This document shows positions 61,657 through 64,000 of a stretch of DNA of 64,000 nucleotides, piece by piece. The stretch's first letter is position 1. Every line of letters begins with the position of its first letter. The DNA lies in the NCBI RefSeq assembly GCF_011075055.1, contig NC_058149.1:10794449-10858448 (forward strand), in the 5' to 3' direction. The notes under the pieces were generated by a model. That model was not told where the DNA came from. It did no database searches and saw only the letters and a program-made list of their open reading frames with translations. The translations under genes and the position numbers were made by a program. This DNA comes from Mangifera indica (taxonomy: Eukaryota > Streptophyta > Magnoliopsida > Sapindales > Anacardiaceae).

Positions 61657-63542
61657 GCTCTATAGGGAAGAATTACCAGCCAGTCCAGTTTTCTGTCCAC
61701 ATTTTGGGTTTATTTTTCTGGTTTGGGACAAAATTTTCACAGTAGAAACCATTGCAAGTGTTTATCTGTCAGGTGAAAGATTGGTCAGAGAAAGATTGCC
61801 TGGAATCTTCTTGTACAGTACTTCAAGCATAATTACTGGTGATTAAACAACTTCAAGAACTCACCAAATTAACCCCTAAAAGTATATTTTCACCATAAAC
61901 AATTAGAATAGTATCTTTCAATTGAATTTTCAAAGCGAGTTTCTAATAATTGAGAACATCATGTGAAAAGGGACATGCTCATGATTACATGTTATTACTT
62001 GCTCAAAATCAGAGAAAACAGAAGAAAAGACAAAAAAAAAAAAAAAAAGAAAGAAAGAAATTAAGAGATTGAAAAGACCCCGTGAAATTAAATTGAAAAA
62101 TAGGCAACACCCGAAAGCGTTTAAGATATACTACCACTAACACCTACTAATTTGAAGAAGACAGCTTACTATTGAGAACCCCACCAAGAAAGGAGGCGCC
62201 ATAATAAAGAAAGACAGCCAAACGCTACCAAGCAATGAAAAGAAAAAAGCTAAAAGTGAAGCCGGTGGAATGAAAAAGATGGCAAAGAATTTCTTACAAC
62301 TGGATCAGGAGCATCATCTTGTTTGCACATAACCCATGGGACACCAGTGTCAAGACCAACAGCCATTTGAGCAGCCCATTTCGTATAAGCTTTACCAGGA
62401 GCGCCAATTTCCCATTCAACGGGTCCAAATTCATTCTCTATCTGGAAATAATGCAATTATATAAAATCTGTGTGAACAAAACTTAAAAGAAAAGTAAAAA
62501 TAAAAAATAAGCCATTTCTACAAGACAAGTGAGGATCATAATGGGAGAAGCTTCCCACCTGTGACAAAATTATTGGACCACCTTGTGTTTCAAACAACTT
62601 TTCTGCCTTCATCATGCTGACTATCTTCTCCGTGAATTTTTGCATTGCCGCCTTCATTACAAGACAAATTAATCATCTGATTAATGAACTCAATACACCA
62701 AATTAATCCAGAAAAAGACATTAGAGAAAAAAATGAACCAATATAGTGTCTAACCTTGAAAGGTTCATTGTCTGTTCTAAATTCAATTCCAGGAACATAT
62801 TTCAGCCAAACAGGAAAACCCCTGAAGCCAAACAAAAACATTGTAATACAAGTAAAGTTATTTATTAAAACAAGAGAGAGAAAACGTAAATGCTATTACC
62901 CAAAGTTCCATTCTGCACAAACATAGGGGCCAATCCGGAGATGAACATAAAGGCCAGCTTGCTGAACGAGCTTAATGAACCGAACAAGATCATATCTGTC
63001 CTCAAAGTAATACTGAAAATACAGAATTTCAATATAAATAAGACCAATTAGTTATTAAACCCAGAATCAAAAGGAGAAGAAGAAGAAAAATCGCAATAAC
63101 ATATTAAATTCAAATGCAGTACTTTCCCAGGAGAAGGCTCATGTCCATTCCAGAAGACATAAGTTTGTATAACATCCAAACCTCCATCTTTGGCCTTCTG
63201 AATAAGATCAGGCCACATCTGCGATTGCAATAAATTCAGAAAAAAAAAAAAAAACTCAGTTTGAAAAAAGACTAAAAGAAAAAATTCCCATGTGTCAGAA
63301 GTCCACAAAAATTGAAAAGAAACACTGAGGAGCCACATTGGCAATTTCAGTACCTGAGGAGTACTTCTGGGATAATGAATGGAGCCAGAAATAAGAATCC
63401 TTCTCTGGCCATCAATGATGATAGCTTTATGGTCATAGGACACAGTTGCTTCCACAAAACAAACCCATGAAGAAAACAGCATTAGCAGCAACATAAACAT
63501 GTTGGTTATCAACATGTCGGTCCTTGAACCTTCGAACCCCAT
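57983..63542 (-). CDS. GH35 beta-galactosidase with C-terminal lectin domain (frameshift in exon 8)
   Basis: Cell-wall enzyme that removes terminal beta-galactose. Nineteen exons, minus-strand order: 63354-63542, 63123-63218, 62900-63012, 62755-62821, 62559-62651, 62298-62441, 61677-61765, 61412-61518, 61251-61338, 60946-61064, 60689-60853, 60324-60496, 60096-60205, 59873-59982, 59671-59781, 59071-59181, 58778-58983, 58363-58696, 57983-58093; about 844 residues if in frame. Signal peptide is about 1-32. The acid/base Glu is in SQIENEFG, the nucleophile Glu in WTENWTGW. The C-terminal galactose-binding lectin (SUEL-type) domain starts [15 protein letters not shown] and ends [11 protein letters not shown]. 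It is closest to the BGAL1/BGAL3 type. Exon 8 is 107 bp rather than 106: a run CCC at 61500-61502 (GGG in sense) puts everything after FGG out of frame; removing one base restores [12 protein letters not shown]. This may be a real mutation or a base error. Confidence 0.9.
61625..61653. repeat. (AG)n microsatellite in an intron
   Basis: About 14 AG repeats in the intron between exons 7 and 8 of the beta-galactosidase gene. Confidence 0.9.
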
Positions 63543-64000
63543 ACAACCTCGGGTGTTCCTCGGTACAAATCAATGGCGTTTTCAAAAACTCAGTATCGAG
63601 TTTGAATACTATACATTAAATACACAGTAATGAGGAGGGAGAGAGAAAGAAGAAACAAAAAAAGAAAGTTTTTTTATTTCTTCTTTTGAGAATAAAATGT
63701 CAAAAGCGAAAGAGGGGGCAGAGAGAGCACGGTATGAAGATTGAAATTTGGTTGGTTTCGGTACACAATGAATTAGAGTGGATTGGAAGGTGCCACTTCC
63801 AGCTGCTTTTAAAGCACTTGAAAAAAGCCATGGGACCCAAAATTTTGACGAGCGCGTAGCTAAGCTTTGGTTCTCTCGACTCAACCTCGTTCACACGGGA
63901 AGATAAGAGCTTTTCCACCATTAACAATGTCCTTGGTTTGTTGGGTTTGGTAGCCAAAGCTAAATTTCAAACTAAAACTGAAGCATTTAAGATTTGTTTT
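63543..64000. other. Upstream region of the beta-galactosidase gene
   Basis: Likely 5' UTR and promoter on the minus strand. Pyrimidine-rich tracts (ctttctctctccctcctcat, sense strand) occur near 63630-63655. Open frames of 85-91 residues here show no domain signal and overlap each other. Confidence 0.4.

Noticed and set aside
63609..63957. 85- and 91-residue minus-strand frames upstream of the beta-galactosidase gene
   Set aside because: They overlap each other in different phases, lack motifs and sit where the promoter and leader should be.
1..64000. CRISPR arrays, bacterial operons or phage genes
   Set aside because: No regularly spaced repeats and no prokaryotic gene layout; every convincing gene is plant-type with introns or a known intronless plant family.

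Overview
The window is AT-rich nuclear DNA from a flowering plant, most likely a eudicot. It has multi-exon genes with GT-AG introns, long AT-rich intergenic stretches full of small inverted-repeat elements, and gene families restricted to plants. Gene models below were built by hand from open frames, splice sites and codon phase. No transcript evidence or database search was available, so UTRs are not defined.

Layout. (1) 1-1460: a retroelement-like remnant, then the last two exons of a lycopene epsilon-cyclase gene (+) that runs in from the left. (2) 2.6-19.4 kb: an accessory block with three neprosin-family genes and one UDP-glycosyltransferase. Neprosin copy A (-) is intact but has Gln where the second catalytic Glu is expected. 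Copy B (+) is intact. Copy C (+) has two premature stops. A 1.9-kb Mutator-like element with a perfect 9-bp target duplication lies between the UGT and copy B. (3) 21.4-25.7 kb: a USP-kinase-U-box E3 ligase gene (+), tail to tail with a VOC/glyoxalase-like gene (-) at 26.0-28.2 kb. (4) 29.5-36.7 kb: a 15-exon MSI4/FVE WD40 gene (+). (5) 43.4-45.0 kb: an intronless PAO5-type polyamine oxidase (-). (6) 49.4-49.7 kb: a small uncharacterised gene (-). (7) 52.3-55.7 kb: an uncharacterised 676-residue protein gene (+). (8) 56.3-57.0 kb: a decayed beta-galactosidase fragment, followed by a full-length 19-exon GH35 beta-galactosidase gene (-) at 58.0-63.5 kb. The latter carries a single-base insertion that breaks its frame in exon 8.

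Gene order helps interpretation. From general knowledge, Arabidopsis has LUT2 (lycopene epsilon-cyclase), a U-box kinase and a glyoxalase-like gene next to one another (At5g57030-At5g57040), and PAO5 next to an MSI4-like gene (At4g29720-At4g29730). This window appears to join two conserved blocks. The neprosin/UGT block would then be a lineage-specific insertion of about 20 kb between the cyclase and the U-box kinase. The genes show no operon-like logic and act in separate processes: carotenoids, secreted peptidases, glycosylation, ubiquitin signalling, chromatin and flowering, polyamines, and cell-wall galactan.

Repeats are a strong theme: a family of about 0.8-kb elements ending in GGCCAAAAGAC...TTCCCACCC-type inverted repeats (six traces), a short AT-rich MITE of 90-200 bp (about ten copies), and a hAT-like MITE with GTGTTTGGTT-type ends (at least three copies, one with the short MITE nested inside).
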